Positions 1-7,664 are shown, numbered from the stretch's first letter. The stretch: DNA of 15,932 bases from Tyzzerella sp963558545 (GCF_963558545.1 NZ_CAUWHO010000047.1:1-15932), one strand, 5' to 3'. A program made the numbers and translations. The notes: generated from the sequence alone by a model not told the origin.

Positions 1-1266
1 ACTATACCAGGACAAAAAGTTAGAGCTTTTGTAAAAAAGAAAAAACAAAAATATGAAGGACGTTTATTAGAAATAATAGAAAAGGCTAATTATGAAATAG
101 AGCCAGATTGTCATTGTTTTGGTATATGTGGTGGTTGTACATATCAAAATATTTCTTATGATAAAGAAATAGATATTAAAAAAAATAATGTTCTTAAGAT
201 ACTAAAAGATGAGGGTATAGAAAATTTTGAATTTTTAGGTATTAATAAAAGTCCAGATATAAACTGTTATAGAAATAAAATGGAATTCTCTTTTGGAGAT
301 ACTGGCATAGATGGAGAGCTATCTTTAGGTATGAGAAGGAGAAATAGTTACTATGAAGTTGTAAATGCATCTGATTGTAAAATAATTTCTGAAGATATAA
401 GAAAAATTTTAAAATGTGTTTTAGATTATTTAAAAAACACTAATGAAACATTTTATCATAGAATGAAAAAAACGGGAAGTCTTAGGCATTTGTTAGTAAG
501 ACAAGCATTTTTTACAAAAGAAATTATAATAGGACTTGTTACATCTAGCCAGTTTAATAGTGATTTAGAAAAATTAAAAGACAATATATTAAACCTTGAT
601 ATAGAAGGTGAGATAAAAGGCTTTTTGCATATTATAAATGATAGCATAGCAGATGTTGTTAAGGCTGATAAAATAAATGTTGTATACGGTAAAGATTATT
701 TCTATGAAAAATTATTAGGTCTTGATTTTAAAATATCTTTATTTTCATTTTTTCAAACAAACTCAGCAGGCGCCGAAAAACTATATAACATTATAAAAAG
801 ATTTGTAGGGGAAGTAAATAACCAGATAGTTTTTGATTTATATTGTGGAACAGGAACTATAGCTCAAATAGTGGCTAAAGAAGCAAAAAAAGTTATAGGT
901 ATAGAGCTAGTAGAAGAGGCCGTAGAAGCGGCTATAATAAATGCAAGGCTTAATAGTATAGATAATTGTGAGTTTATAGCAGGCGATGTTTATAAAATAA
1001 TAGAAGAACTAAACGAAAAACCAGATTTAATAATTTTAGACCCACCAAGAGAGGGAATAAACCCTAAAGCTATAAGAAAAATAGTAAACTTTAATACAGA
1101 TAGGATAATTTATATTTCTTGTAAGGCTTCTTCTTTGGCAAAAGATTTAAAATTATTTATAGAAAGTGGTTATACAGTAGATAAAGTAGAAATAATGGAT
1201 ATGTTTCCTAGGACTTATCACGTTGAGACGGTCGTTTTGATGTCTAAAGTGAACCCTAACAAGTAA
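1..1266 (+). CDS. rlmD: 23S rRNA (uracil-5-)-methyltransferase, RlmD/RumA family (5' end outside window)
   Basis: This enzyme uses S-adenosylmethionine to methylate C5 of a uridine in 23S rRNA. The reading frame is open from base 1, so the start lies upstream; 421 codons are visible. The 5' part keeps the C-x5-C-x2-C Fe-S cluster cysteines (bases 109-138) and a fourth cysteine near base 377. The SAM-binding motif DLYCGTGT (about 835-858), the DPPREG loop (about 1039) and the nucleophile motif ISC (about 1113) follow. The C-terminal HVE motif carries the catalytic base (about 1219). The last 15 or so codons use GAG, ACG, GTC, GTG and AAC, unlike the ATA/TTA/AGA-rich body. This suggests that the 3' tip was supplied by an integrated element that rebuilds the frame. 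Family assignment is secure; which uridine is methylated cannot be told from sequence alone. Confidence 0.95.
   Translation, partial: TIPGQKVRAFVKKKKQKYEGRLLEIIEKANYEIEPDCHCFGICGGCTYQNISYDKEIDIKKNNVLKILKDEGIENFEFLGINKSPDINCYRNKMEFSFGDTGIDGELSLGMRRRNSYYEVVNASDCKIISEDIRKILKCVLDYLKNTNETFYHRMKKTGSLRHLLVRQAFFTKEIIIGLVTSSQFNSDLEKLKDNILNLDIEGEIKGFLHIINDSIADVVKADKINVVYGKDYFYEKLLGLDFKISLFSFFQTNSAGAEKLYNIIKRFVGEVNNQIVFDLYCGTGTIAQIVAKEAKKVIGIELVEEAVEAAIINARLNSIDNCEFIAGDVYKIIEELNEKPDLIILDPPREGINPKAIRKIVNFNTDRIIYISCKASSLAKDLKLFIESGYTVDKVEIMDMFPRTYHVETVVLMSKVNPNK
1217..1262. other. Predicted attL of a serine-recombinase element in the 3' end of rlmD
   Basis: Codon style shifts abruptly at the conserved HVETVVLM segment. 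The 3' end of rumA/rlmD is a known target of clostridial and streptococcal elements that carry large serine recombinases. Such a recombinase starts at 15748, and everything between the two is accessory or phage DNA. The exact crossover dinucleotide cannot be fixed because the partner site lies outside the window. Confidence 0.55.
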
Positions 1267-1277
1267 ATACGAGCTTG

Positions 1278-1345
1278 AAAATAGAGGCTTTTCGAGGTGC
1301 AATCGTTAATGAGTTCGATTAGCATCTGAAAAAGCCTCTATTTTT
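1278..1345 (+). terminator. Long hairpin terminator after rlmD
   Basis: The left arm AAAATAGAGGCTTTTC (1278-1293) pairs with GAAAAAGCCTCTATTTT (1328-1344). An inner stem pairs AGGTGC with GCATCT, and a further stem pairs AATCG (1301-1305) with CGATT (1316-1320). One nearly continuous hairpin of about 68 nt results, ending in a T-run (1341-1345). It sits just after the rlmD stop. If the att call is right, it is element-encoded and insulates the element from host transcription. Confidence 0.75.
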
Positions 1346-1387
1346 ACAATAAGTTTTAATTTGTGGGAACTGGTCAATATAGTAGAG

Positions 1388-1415
1388 TTGACACCACAAG
1401 ATTATTATTCATAAA
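1388..1415 (+). promoter_or_regulatory. Sigma-A-type promoter for the 1478 operon
   Basis: A perfect -35 TTGACA (1388-1393) is followed after 16 bases by CATAAA (1410-1415), or after 17 by ATAAAA. Initiation near 1422 would give a leader of about 55 nt. The -35 is strong and the -10 is imperfect. Confidence 0.55.
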
Positions 1416-1417
1416 AT

Positions 1418-1445
1418 TGAACCCTTTTCCAGCAGGTAGGGTTCA
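1418..1445 (+). promoter_or_regulatory. Stem-loop at the 5' end of the 1478 operon transcript
   Basis: TGAACCC (1418-1424) and GGGTTCA (1439-1445) form a perfect 7-bp stem around a 14-base loop. It lies between the predicted -10 and the ribosome binding site, so it could be an operator or a 5' RNA hairpin. No T-run follows, which argues against a terminator. Confidence 0.4.
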
Positions 1446-1477
1446 TCTGTAACTAATAAGAACTAGGAGGGATTGTA

Positions 1478-2311
1478 ATGGAAGAATTGGTGCTATCGTC
1501 ATATATAAAAATTATGCAAGAAAGCTTTTCAAAAAATAATAAGCAAGAGTCCGCAGCTAGGTTTCTTCTTAATTCCATTTTGTCTCAAGAAGCAGTATGG
1601 TGTGGTACTGATTTCAGTTCAAAGAAAATTAGCAATATTGTAAATCGCAAGGATCCGGTACCAGAGGATATTGTTATTGCATCTACTAAAGAAGATGTAA
1701 TTATTTCAGTTCACGCATACTTTTCAGAATATGTTATGAAGGAAATAAATCCACATCTTAGATTAGATGTTTTGGATAAGATAGCACAACTGGTACAGCG
1801 AGACAGTGTTATATCTACAATGAAAAAGGAAGAACTGCTCTCTTTATTTGGTTCCGAAGAATACGATGTTTTTTTGGCCGATGTATTTTTGTATGTAATA
1901 GGTAGAAATAATAAAATATCAAAAGAGCCGGATAATAGAAATGAAAAGCGACTTTTATACAGGAGTTCTTTGATTTCAGATAAAAAGGGAGTAATGTTTC
2001 TTAATGATACAAACATAAAAAGCTTTTCTGAAGCTGAAGATACGAGAAGTAATGACATCTACCGTTTGGAGGCCTATTTCTCTTTTGACTCACAATATGA
2101 TGATGACGGAAGACGTATCATTTGTGCTCAAGCTATTATCGGGAATGTTAATATTATAGGTACTACTTCGTCAGAGAATTGGTTATCGCGTAGCTATATG
2201 AATAATGTGACAAAAGTAAACAGTATTTTTTGTACAACGGTTTTCAAGGTGTTAGAAGTGACTTCTAATAATTGTAGAGTTCAGTATCTAGCTATAGGAG
2301 ATGAGATTTGA
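1478..2311 (+). CDS. Unrecognised protein with an ABC-3C-effector-like N-terminal domain
   Basis: I cannot name a family for the whole protein (277 aa). Start ATG 1478 is preceded by AGGAGG at 1465-1470. The first ~150 residues clearly align with the broken ABC-3C effector at 4333. Shared blocks are EL-LS-YI-IMQ, KQESA-RF, SSKKIS-VRK-PVP, and a segment ending F-FLYV-R-NK near residue 150. After that the two diverge: this protein has a ~105-aa C-terminus rich in predicted beta strands, including a D/E-rich turn (QYDDDGRR) near residue 210. No signal peptide, membrane segment or catalytic motif is visible. The next gene overlaps it, so the two products probably act together. By analogy with the ABC-3C operon downstream it may be the sensor or effector half of a conflict system; this is inference. 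Confidence 0.8.
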   Translation: MEELVLSSYIKIMQESFSKNNKQESAARFLLNSILSQEAVWCGTDFSSKKISNIVNRKDPVPEDIVIASTKEDVIISVHAYFSEYVMKEINPHLRLDVLDKIAQLVQRDSVISTMKKEELLSLFGSEEYDVFLADVFLYVIGRNNKISKEPDNRNEKRLLYRSSLISDKKGVMFLNDTNIKSFSEAEDTRSNDIYRLEAYFSFDSQYDDDGRRIICAQAIIGNVNIIGTTSSENWLSRSYMNNVTKVNSIFCTTVFKVLEVTSNNCRVQYLAIGDEI

Positions 2312-3156
2312 TGGGAAAAGCAGAAAACAAAGAACAAGCATTTATGTTAGGTGTTTTTACCGGTGAATTACTAATGTCAAAAGGAGCTATTCAGCCCGAT
2401 TTTCAACTAGATAATATAGGAATAAGAAACGGAATGCCTTGTCTTTTAGATTATGCAGACATCGTATTTGTTAATCTTCCAGCTGATTTATCTAAGGATA
2501 TTATTAAGGCCATAAAAGAGTCACTTTTTTCGCTGACGGATAATTATGAAGTCTCTTTTAAACATAATAGTCATGTAAGAGTCGGATTTATTTTCAGAAC
2601 AGGTATGTTAGGACATATAATCTATGAAAGTGCGCGAAATAATGGATATTCAAGCTTCACATTTGTGGAAAAAGGCTTGAAGCGTAAAGAGCATAGTTTA
2701 GCGAGAATAACTAAATGGTCAGATGTAAAATCTGTTATCGGCGATTGGAAAGAAATACCATTAGATTTGTTTGGCACAGAAAAATTAAATTGTTTAGATA
2801 ATAAAAAACATGTGCCTACCTACGATGTCAATGATTATTACTTAAAGAACACTATTCATATTTTGGCTCTTGCAGATAAGTCAATTATGAGTGAAAATAG
2901 CAAAGCAAACAAAATATATTTAGATGCATCGTTGACAGCACTTCAATTTGGTTTACCATATACAGCGTATGGATTTGCAAAAAAGTGTAAAGCGTTAACT
3001 AATAATATCCAAGTGGTCCAGCTTTGTGATATGGTATTCGAAAAAACTCAAGAATATATAGAAGAATATAAAGATGTTGTGGATAGGCATGTTGACCGAG
3101 AAGCTTTTGAGCTTATGTGGATATTAGAAGATTTAGATATCAGTATTACAAAATAG
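2311..3156 (+). CDS. Unrecognised cytosolic partner protein of the 1478 product
   Basis: Start ATG 2311 overlaps the upstream stop (TGATG), with AGGAG at 2296-2300; a TTG at 2308 in the same frame is a less likely start. The product is 281 aa, soluble, with no signal peptide or membrane helix. I do not recognise the family. The N-terminal ~75 residues alternate predicted helix and strand (GVFTGELLMSKGAI, then DYADIVFVNLPADL). The last ~100 residues look all-helical, resembling a repeat or helical bundle (LDASLTALQFGLPYTAYGFA). Translational coupling to the upstream gene and a strong terminator just downstream define a two-gene operon. No nuclease, NTPase or transferase signature is visible. 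Function unknown; a paired toxin/immunity or sensor/effector role is speculation. Confidence 0.78.
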   Translation: MGKAENKEQAFMLGVFTGELLMSKGAIQPDFQLDNIGIRNGMPCLLDYADIVFVNLPADLSKDIIKAIKESLFSLTDNYEVSFKHNSHVRVGFIFRTGMLGHIIYESARNNGYSSFTFVEKGLKRKEHSLARITKWSDVKSVIGDWKEIPLDLFGTEKLNCLDNKKHVPTYDVNDYYLKNTIHILALADKSIMSENSKANKIYLDASLTALQFGLPYTAYGFAKKCKALTNNIQVVQLCDMVFEKTQEYIEEYKDVVDRHVDREAFELMWILEDLDISITK

Positions 3157-3163
3157 ATAAGGT

Positions 3164-3199
3164 AGTGGCGGAGAATTACAGTCCAGATTCTCCGCCACT
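3164..3199. terminator. Bidirectional terminator between convergent genes
   Basis: AGTGGCGGAGAAT (3164-3176) and its perfect complement ATTCTCCGCCACT (3187-3199) form a 13-bp stem with a 10-base loop. It sits exactly between the plus-strand stop at 3156 and the minus-strand stop at 3206. T-rich sequence flanks both sides, so it should serve both operons. Confidence 0.85.
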
Positions 3200-3205
3200 G
3201 CTATT

Positions 3206-3901
3206 TTAGCGATAATTCTTTTCGTAAATTTCCTTAGCAAGCTTCTGAGTCTTTTCAATAAATGCGTATGCTTGAGATTTACCTCTATTGAGGTCTACCA
3301 TTTCAATGATTTCTTTTTTTGAAAATCCATCAGCTAGAAGTTTGATAATTTTTGCGCTGGTAGCGTCATGTTTCGCTACGTCTGCAATGAGGTCTGTGAG
3401 CATAGATAATGCAGCGGCAGTATCTTCGTACTCGGTGTTCCCTGTAGGATCCCATCCTGCAGAACTTTCATTAGTTTGGTCTTCTATGAATTTATCCAAG
3501 GAAATAAAGCGTGAAGTAATATTGTTTGGATTATCTTTGTCAGCACATGTTTTGCAGTCGTTACATTTTGGACAGCGGATAAGTTCACCCTTTTGATTCA
3601 CGATTAGACATCTTTTTTTACGAGTGCTTTCTAGATATTCATTTACGTCTTCCCAGAAAGCATCGATTGCAATTGCAGCCTGTTTTTCTGGAACTGCAAC
3701 AAAGCCTACGAGAACCTTTCTTCCGCCAAGGTGCCAGGTTTCAAGATTGTCTGTATTTAGAAATTCACCTGGTTTAATCAGCTTATCTTTGATGGCTTGT
3801 TTGTTCCATTTGATTATTTCATGTGCGTGGATTAGTACAAGAACCTCGCCTTCACGTGGGTTAATATTGTTGTAGCTTTTTTTGTTTTTGTAGTTTGGCA
3901 T
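3206..3901 (-). CDS. Conserved mobile-element protein with C-terminal helix-turn-helix
   Basis: The 231-aa product starts at ATG 3901, preceded on the minus strand by AGAGGA. The C-terminal ~60 residues contain a likely helix-turn-helix: helix IIKLLADGF, then SKKEIIEMV, then NRGKSQAYAFIEKT. The centre has a cysteine cluster C-x2-C-x2-C-x2-C (CPKCNDCKTC, about residues 108-117) that may bind zinc. The N-terminal half reads as a globular domain (GEVLVLIHAHEIIKW and GGRKVLVGFVAVPE). I recognise the general type from clostridial integrative elements but cannot give it a precise function. A regulator or sigma-like DNA-binding role is inferred. A small leader ORF and structured DNA lie upstream, which suggests translational or RNA-level control. 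Confidence 0.8.
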   Translation of the reverse strand: MPNYKNKKSYNNINPREGEVLVLIHAHEIIKWNKQAIKDKLIKPGEFLNTDNLETWHLGGRKVLVGFVAVPEKQAAIAIDAFWEDVNEYLESTRKKRCLIVNQKGELIRCPKCNDCKTCADKDNPNNITSRFISLDKFIEDQTNESSAGWDPTGNTEYEDTAAALSMLTDLIADVAKHDATSAKIIKLLADGFSKKEIIEMVDLNRGKSQAYAFIEKTQKLAKEIYEKNYR

Positions 3902-3911
3902 ATGATTTCCT

Positions 3912-3974
3912 CTATTGATTGACGGGAGGAAATCCTGTATGCGCAGTATTCTGAATATAGTTGGCCAGTGCCAT
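3912..3974 (-). CDS. 20-codon leader ORF upstream of the HTH gene
   Basis: On the minus strand an AGGAGG (3989-3984) lies 9 bases before ATG 3974, which opens 20 codons (MALANYIQNTAHTGFPPVNQ) closed by TAG at 3914-3912. The next gene starts 10 bases later. A canonical ribosome binding site on so short a frame is unlikely to be chance. The peptide could be a leader controlling the downstream start, a small functional peptide, or the remnant of a longer gene. It has no obvious attenuation codon run and no membrane character. Confidence 0.55.
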   Translation of the reverse strand: MALANYIQNTAHTGFPPVNQ

Positions 3975-3998
3975 AGTGAGATTCCTCCTATAGGTTGG

Positions 3999-4088
3999 CC
4001 AGCTTGTCCTATTCAGCTGGTTTGGTATTAATTTGTGTCATCTGGTCCGGATAGGACCACTCTTGATCAGGGAGTGCCATTCCAGATG
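3999..4088 (-). ncRNA. Potential structured leader RNA with a three-way junction
   Basis: CATCTGG (4039-4045) pairs with CCAGATG (4082-4088) and encloses two further stems. These are GGTCC/GGACC (4044-4048 with 4054-4058) and CACTC/GAGTG (4058-4062 with 4072-4076), which together make a compact three-way junction. A separate hairpin CCAGC/GCTGG (3999-4003 with 4016-4020) lies next to it. The 9-base string GTTGGCCAG also occurs twice, at 3960-3968 and 3994-4002. The set lies directly upstream of the leader ORF on the minus strand. I do not recognise a known riboswitch class. DNA cruciforms or protein binding sites are alternatives. Confidence 0.35.
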
Positions 4089-4187
4089 AGAGGCAGTTTT
4101 TGTCTTGCTCCGGACAACGTAAACGAAAGAAAATTTAAGCGATTGCGTAAAAAAGCATCTGAAGGGATATAAATTTATGCAAAAACC

Positions 4188-4196
4188 TGATATAAT
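4188..4196 (+). promoter_or_regulatory. Extended -10 promoter for the ABC-3C operon
   Basis: TGATATAAT at 4188-4196 is a perfect extended -10 element (TGnTATAAT). No good -35 is present, as is common for this promoter type. Initiation near 4203 gives a leader of about 130 nt that contains a small CCTG/CAGG hairpin (about 4208-4220). Confidence 0.6.
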
Positions 4197-4332
4197 ATAT
4201 AGGTCATCCTGTGGTACAGGTGCTTTTCTTTCGAACGCACTTTAATTATAAATTGGTTGTGAGAGAATGTATTTGCCACCGTTTTGCCACTGTTTTGCCA
4301 ACATTTTTCCGATGCTGAAAGGAGAACGCCAA

Positions 4333-5525
4333 GTGAATGAACTGATATTATCAACATACATCCAAATCATGCAGGGTGGGTTGGTAGAACATTATAAGCA
4401 AGAAAGCGCAGGTAGATTTTTCTTGAGGCTGTTAGCTTACAGCCGGAGGCGAATTGCACAACAGATTTAAGCTCAAAAAAAATAAGCCGTCTCGTAAGCA
4501 GGAAGAATCCTGTACCAGACGACATAAAACAGGCTTCATTAAAGCCTAAAATTATTGATGGTGTGTATAAATACTTTTCTAAACTAGTTATGGCTGATTT
4601 GAATCAGAACCTAAAGTACGATGTTTTTGAAAACCTTTGTAAGGTTATCGAACAGGATATCCAGGTAGCGAAATTAAAGAAAAGTGAATTTATAGGATTA
4701 CATACAAATGGCCAATATGACAAATTTATAGCAAACATCTTTCTGTATGTGCTAAGCCGCGATAATAAAAAGATAACCACAGGTGTGGAATATCAGGATA
4801 TTCTTTTCTTAGAAGAGGTTAATTATGAATGTCCGCTTACTCACGAGAAGTTGGTAGAACATGTGAAAAATGTTCCGATACGAAGATTTACAATAACACA
4901 GATTTTTCCTGATGATTTAACAAGTGACGAGATTATCGAATTTGAAAAAGTGTGTGCGTGACCAGCTGATTATGATTCTACTGAAAATTTAATAGCATTA
5001 AGCGAAAAAGCTTCGGAGGCATATTTACTTAATCCTACAGTTGACGAATTTAAGCAATTGTTAGAAGCTAAAAAGTTTTTATCTACTAAGTATAATGCTA
5101 GAAAAGCTATAGACAGAATGGAATTGGAAGATGATATTAGAATTGCTTTAGCTGCGCTTATGGATAGTGAACGTTCTGGAGAATTAGTGGAACTGGAATA
5201 CGAAGCATTGCGAATTGATGAGAAAATCAAAGATAATCCGCTGTTAAAGAATGAAATTCAGTATCTTGTTTTACAATATTATCGCTTTATTGAAAAAACA
5301 TTTAATGATAGTGAAGCTGATTTTGATACTATTGCAGCTCAAGTTAAAGTTAGTTCGTTGAAATTGGAACGTTCCGGCATGTCAAAAGAAGATGTCGTAG
5401 AAAGTTTAGCAGAATGGATACATAAAAAGAGTAAATTAGGTGATAGAGGAAAAACTGCATGTAGAATAGTAGTGGCTTTCTTCATCCAGAATTGTGAGGT
5501 GTTCAGTCGTGAAATTTCCAAGTAA
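4333..5525 (+). pseudogene. ABC-three-component system effector-type protein, frameshifted and interrupted
   Basis: Translation begins at GTG 4333 (AAAGGAG at 4318-4324) and matches the N-terminus of the 1478 product. Near 4428-4434 the frame is lost: the original frame stops at 4468-4470, while the homologous sequence continues in the next frame (SLQPEANC, then SSKKIS). An in-frame TGA at 4959-4961 breaks it again, and the same frame then runs to 5525. Rejoined, it encodes about 397 residues. The middle (about 4815-5050) has the layout of an HNH-type domain with lost ligands: CPLT where two cysteines are usual, TQIFP where a catalytic histidine is usual, and NLIALSEKAS where C-x2-C/H is usual. 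The C-terminus is helical and fits ABC-3C effector C-terminal domains. The operon with a middle component and an SMC-like ATPase supports the call. As sequenced, a full-length product cannot be made. Confidence 0.75.
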
Positions 5526-5730
5526 AGTAACACCGTATAAAGAAAGTATAATAGCAAAGTTTCCTTTAATCCTGACACATCTTGAAAAAGTAGATATGGA
5601 TCCAGCGCTATTATATAAGAAGGTAAAGAATAAGGTAGATGATATTCGAGAATATATGGAAATATTAGATTGTCTTTATGCACTTAATAAGATTGAACTT
5701 AAGGAGGAGGTACTCCATTATGTTGATTGA
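5509..5730 (+). CDS. ABC-three-component system middle component
   Basis: The 73-aa protein starts at GTG 5509, preceded by GAGGTG at 5496-5501; it overlaps the upstream frame by 17 bases and the next gene by 11. The opening KFPSKVTPYKESI and the closing LDCLYALNKIEL are typical of the small helical or winged-helix-like middle components that sit between the effector and ATPase genes of ABC-3C systems. It resembles the MC6/MC7 type, but I cannot decide the subfamily. Presumably it bridges the ATPase and the effector. It is intact although the upstream effector gene is broken; the tight overlaps suggest its translation was once coupled to that gene. Confidence 0.72.
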   Translation: MKFPSKVTPYKESIIAKFPLILTHLEKVDMDPALLYKKVKNKVDDIREYMEILDCLYALNKIELKEEVLHYVD

Positions 5731-7393
5731 AATACAATGTGACAAGTTTGTTTCTAATGGACAAATGCGCCCACCAATAAAATTTCATCCGGGACTTAAT
5801 GCAATTTTAGGTGATGAGGATAGGTCTAATTCTATAGGAAAATCTACATTATTAATGATATTAGATTTTGTATTTGGTGGCGATGATTATATTAAGAAAT
5901 GTGCAGATGTGCAGGAAAATGTCCTAGAGCATACGATAAATTTTACTTTTGAATTTAAAAACAAAAAATATTGTTTTGCAAGAAACACCGTCGATTATAT
6001 GCACGTTAGTAAGTGTGATTCCAATTACGAGCCATTGGAAGGAGTGGAAAAGTTACATATAGATGAATACCGAGATTTTCTTGCAGAAAAATATGAAGTA
6101 AATACAGAAGGTCTTTCTTGGCGTGGTGCAATGTCAAAATTTATCAGAGTGTATAAACGAGAGACCATGGATGAGGAACGCCCGCTTCAAGCAGCTAAGG
6201 CGGAACAAATTAAAGATGCCATTAAGAAATACATGCAGCAGTTCGGTAAATATGCGATTGTTGAAGCACAAATAAAACAAGCTGCTGATGCTGAAGATGA
6301 AAAAGAGGCGTTTAGAAAATCACAACTTTACAATCATATACGTGGGGCAAAAAATCAGAAGGAATATGATGAGAATGAGAAAAAGATAGTAGAGCTTGTA
6401 CAAAGAGAAAAAGAATTGGCTGAAAATAGTAGCCAAGGGCTTCTTGATCTTGATAGTGTTCAGGCGCAAAGAATTAGTGAATTAAACGATCTTCTTATCA
6501 GTTATCGTAGGCAGAGAGTTAAAGTACAGACTCAATTGAATTCTATACGTCGTGAAATGATTGAAGGTAAAAAGACATTTAAGAAAACTTTCTCTGATTT
6601 AGAAAAATACTTTCCGGAGTCTGAGTTTAAAGCTTTGGAAGAAGTTGAAAAATTTAATCAAAGTCTTGCCAAGGTGCTTACTGCAGAATTCAAAGAAACA
6701 GAAAAAGACTTGGCCACTGCCTATATCCTATTGGGAAATGAAATTGTAAAAATCAAAGAGCAGATAGCAGAAATTAAAAGCATACCAAATGTTACACAGG
6801 CAGTGCTTAAAGAATATGCAAGAATTACAAGTGAATTGTTTAATGTGCAAGAAGCTAATAAAAACTTTAAGACATTAGAACGTCTGAAAAGTTTAGCTCA
6901 GGAATATGCACAAATGCGAGATGAAGTTATAGAGAGACAGCTGTCGGATATTCAAACACAAGTAAATTCTAAAATGCGTGAAATCAGTGCTCGTATTTTG
7001 AATAATACAACGCAACGTTCTCCGGAACTGAAATTGGAGAAACTAGGTAAATACAGCTTTAGCATAAGAGATGACGGTGGAAGTGGTGCTCAATTTAGAG
7101 GTTTGATAACATTTGACCTTGCAAATATGGAAATTTCTGATATTCCGTTTATAGTGCATGACTCTGACTTATTGGATCCTATTGAAAAACCGGCATTGAC
7201 AGAAATTATAAAAGAGTACAATGCAGTAGGTAGCCGCGGTAAGCAAGCGTTTGTGTCATTCCGTTCATTAGATTTTTATGCAGAAGAAGCACAACCGATA
7301 ATATCTGGATGTAAAATAATTGAATTATCATCCGGAGGAAATGAATTGTTTGGTAGGGATTGGAACAAAGAACCTATAAAAGAAAGTAATTAA
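5720..7393 (+). CDS. ABC-3C system SMC/RecN-like ATPase (DUF2326-type)
   Basis: Start ATG 5720 follows AAGGAGGAGG at 5701-5710 and overlaps the preceding stop; 557 aa result. The Walker A region spans residues 31-43 (G-D...SNSIGKST). A long, charged, probably coiled-coil middle covers about residues 180-430. The C-terminal ATPase half holds a GGSGAQFRGL segment (about 453-462) and a Walker-B-like hydrophobic strand ending IVHDSD near residue 481. This head / coiled coil / head layout with the SNSIGKS loop is the mark of the ATPase of ABC-3C conflict systems. It probably senses a DNA or replication cue and drives the effector. The frame is complete, so the ATPase could still be made. Confidence 0.85.
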   Translation: MLIEIQCDKFVSNGQMRPPIKFHPGLNAILGDEDRSNSIGKSTLLMILDFVFGGDDYIKKCADVQENVLEHTINFTFEFKNKKYCFARNTVDYMHVSKCDSNYEPLEGVEKLHIDEYRDFLAEKYEVNTEGLSWRGAMSKFIRVYKRETMDEERPLQAAKAEQIKDAIKKYMQQFGKYAIVEAQIKQAADAEDEKEAFRKSQLYNHIRGAKNQKEYDENEKKIVELVQREKELAENSSQGLLDLDSVQAQRISELNDLLISYRRQRVKVQTQLNSIRREMIEGKKTFKKTFSDLEKYFPESEFKALEEVEKFNQSLAKVLTAEFKETEKDLATAYILLGNEIVKIKEQIAEIKSIPNVTQAVLKEYARITSELFNVQEANKNFKTLERLKSLAQEYAQMRDEVIERQLSDIQTQVNSKMREISARILNNTTQRSPELKLEKLGKYSFSIRDDGGSGAQFRGLITFDLANMEISDIPFIVHDSDLLDPIEKPALTEIIKEYNAVGSRGKQAFVSFRSLDFYAEEAQPIISGCKIIELSSGGNELFGRDWNKEPIKESN

Positions 7394-7402
7394 GGTGGAT
7401 AT

Positions 7403-7636
7403 ATGAAAAAAGAAATAAAAGAATTAGATTCTCAGTTTAGTTACAATCGATTATGGAAGCTTCTGATAGACAGAGGGATTAAGAAACAAGAATTACAGAA
7501 TATGAGTAATGTTAGCGCAGCTTCTATTGCAAAAATGGGAAGATGTGAAAACGTTACTACTGATGTTCTCTTGCGAATTTGTGAAGCTCTGGATTGTCAG
7601 CTAGAAGATATCGTTGAACGAATAGAAAAGAAATAA
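7403..7636 (+). CDS. Xre/Cro-type helix-turn-helix regulator
   Basis: The 77-aa protein (ATG 7403, AAGGTGG upstream, 9 bases after the ATPase stop) is a single HTH_3/HTH_26-like domain. It shows RLWKLLIDRGIKKQEL, then the recognition-helix region NVSAASIAKM, then TTDVLLRICEALDCQLEDI. Small stand-alone regulators like this often control restriction or toxin modules. Here it opens a set of three closely spaced genes (7403-9100). It may repress its own operon or its neighbours. The fold is certain; targets are unknown. Confidence 0.88.
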   Translation: MKKEIKELDSQFSYNRLWKLLIDRGIKKQELQNMSNVSAASIAKMGRCENVTTDVLLRICEALDCQLEDIVERIEKK

Positions 7637-7664
7637 AGTAATTAAGTTAAATATTGGAGGAACA

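Noticed and set aside
3288..3875. Plus-strand open frames opposite the HTH gene
   Set aside because: They mirror the minus-strand coding sequence, lack ribosome binding sites and do not resemble any protein family.
4039..4088. Hammerhead or other self-cleaving ribozyme in the three-way junction
   Set aside because: The junction does not contain the CUGAUGA and GAAA core strings in the required arrangement.
4959..4961. TGA read as selenocysteine or tryptophan
   Set aside because: No SECIS-like hairpin is evident after the codon, the same gene has a frameshift, and the TGA codons at 8920 and 12666 do not sit at a place where Trp or Sec is clearly expected.
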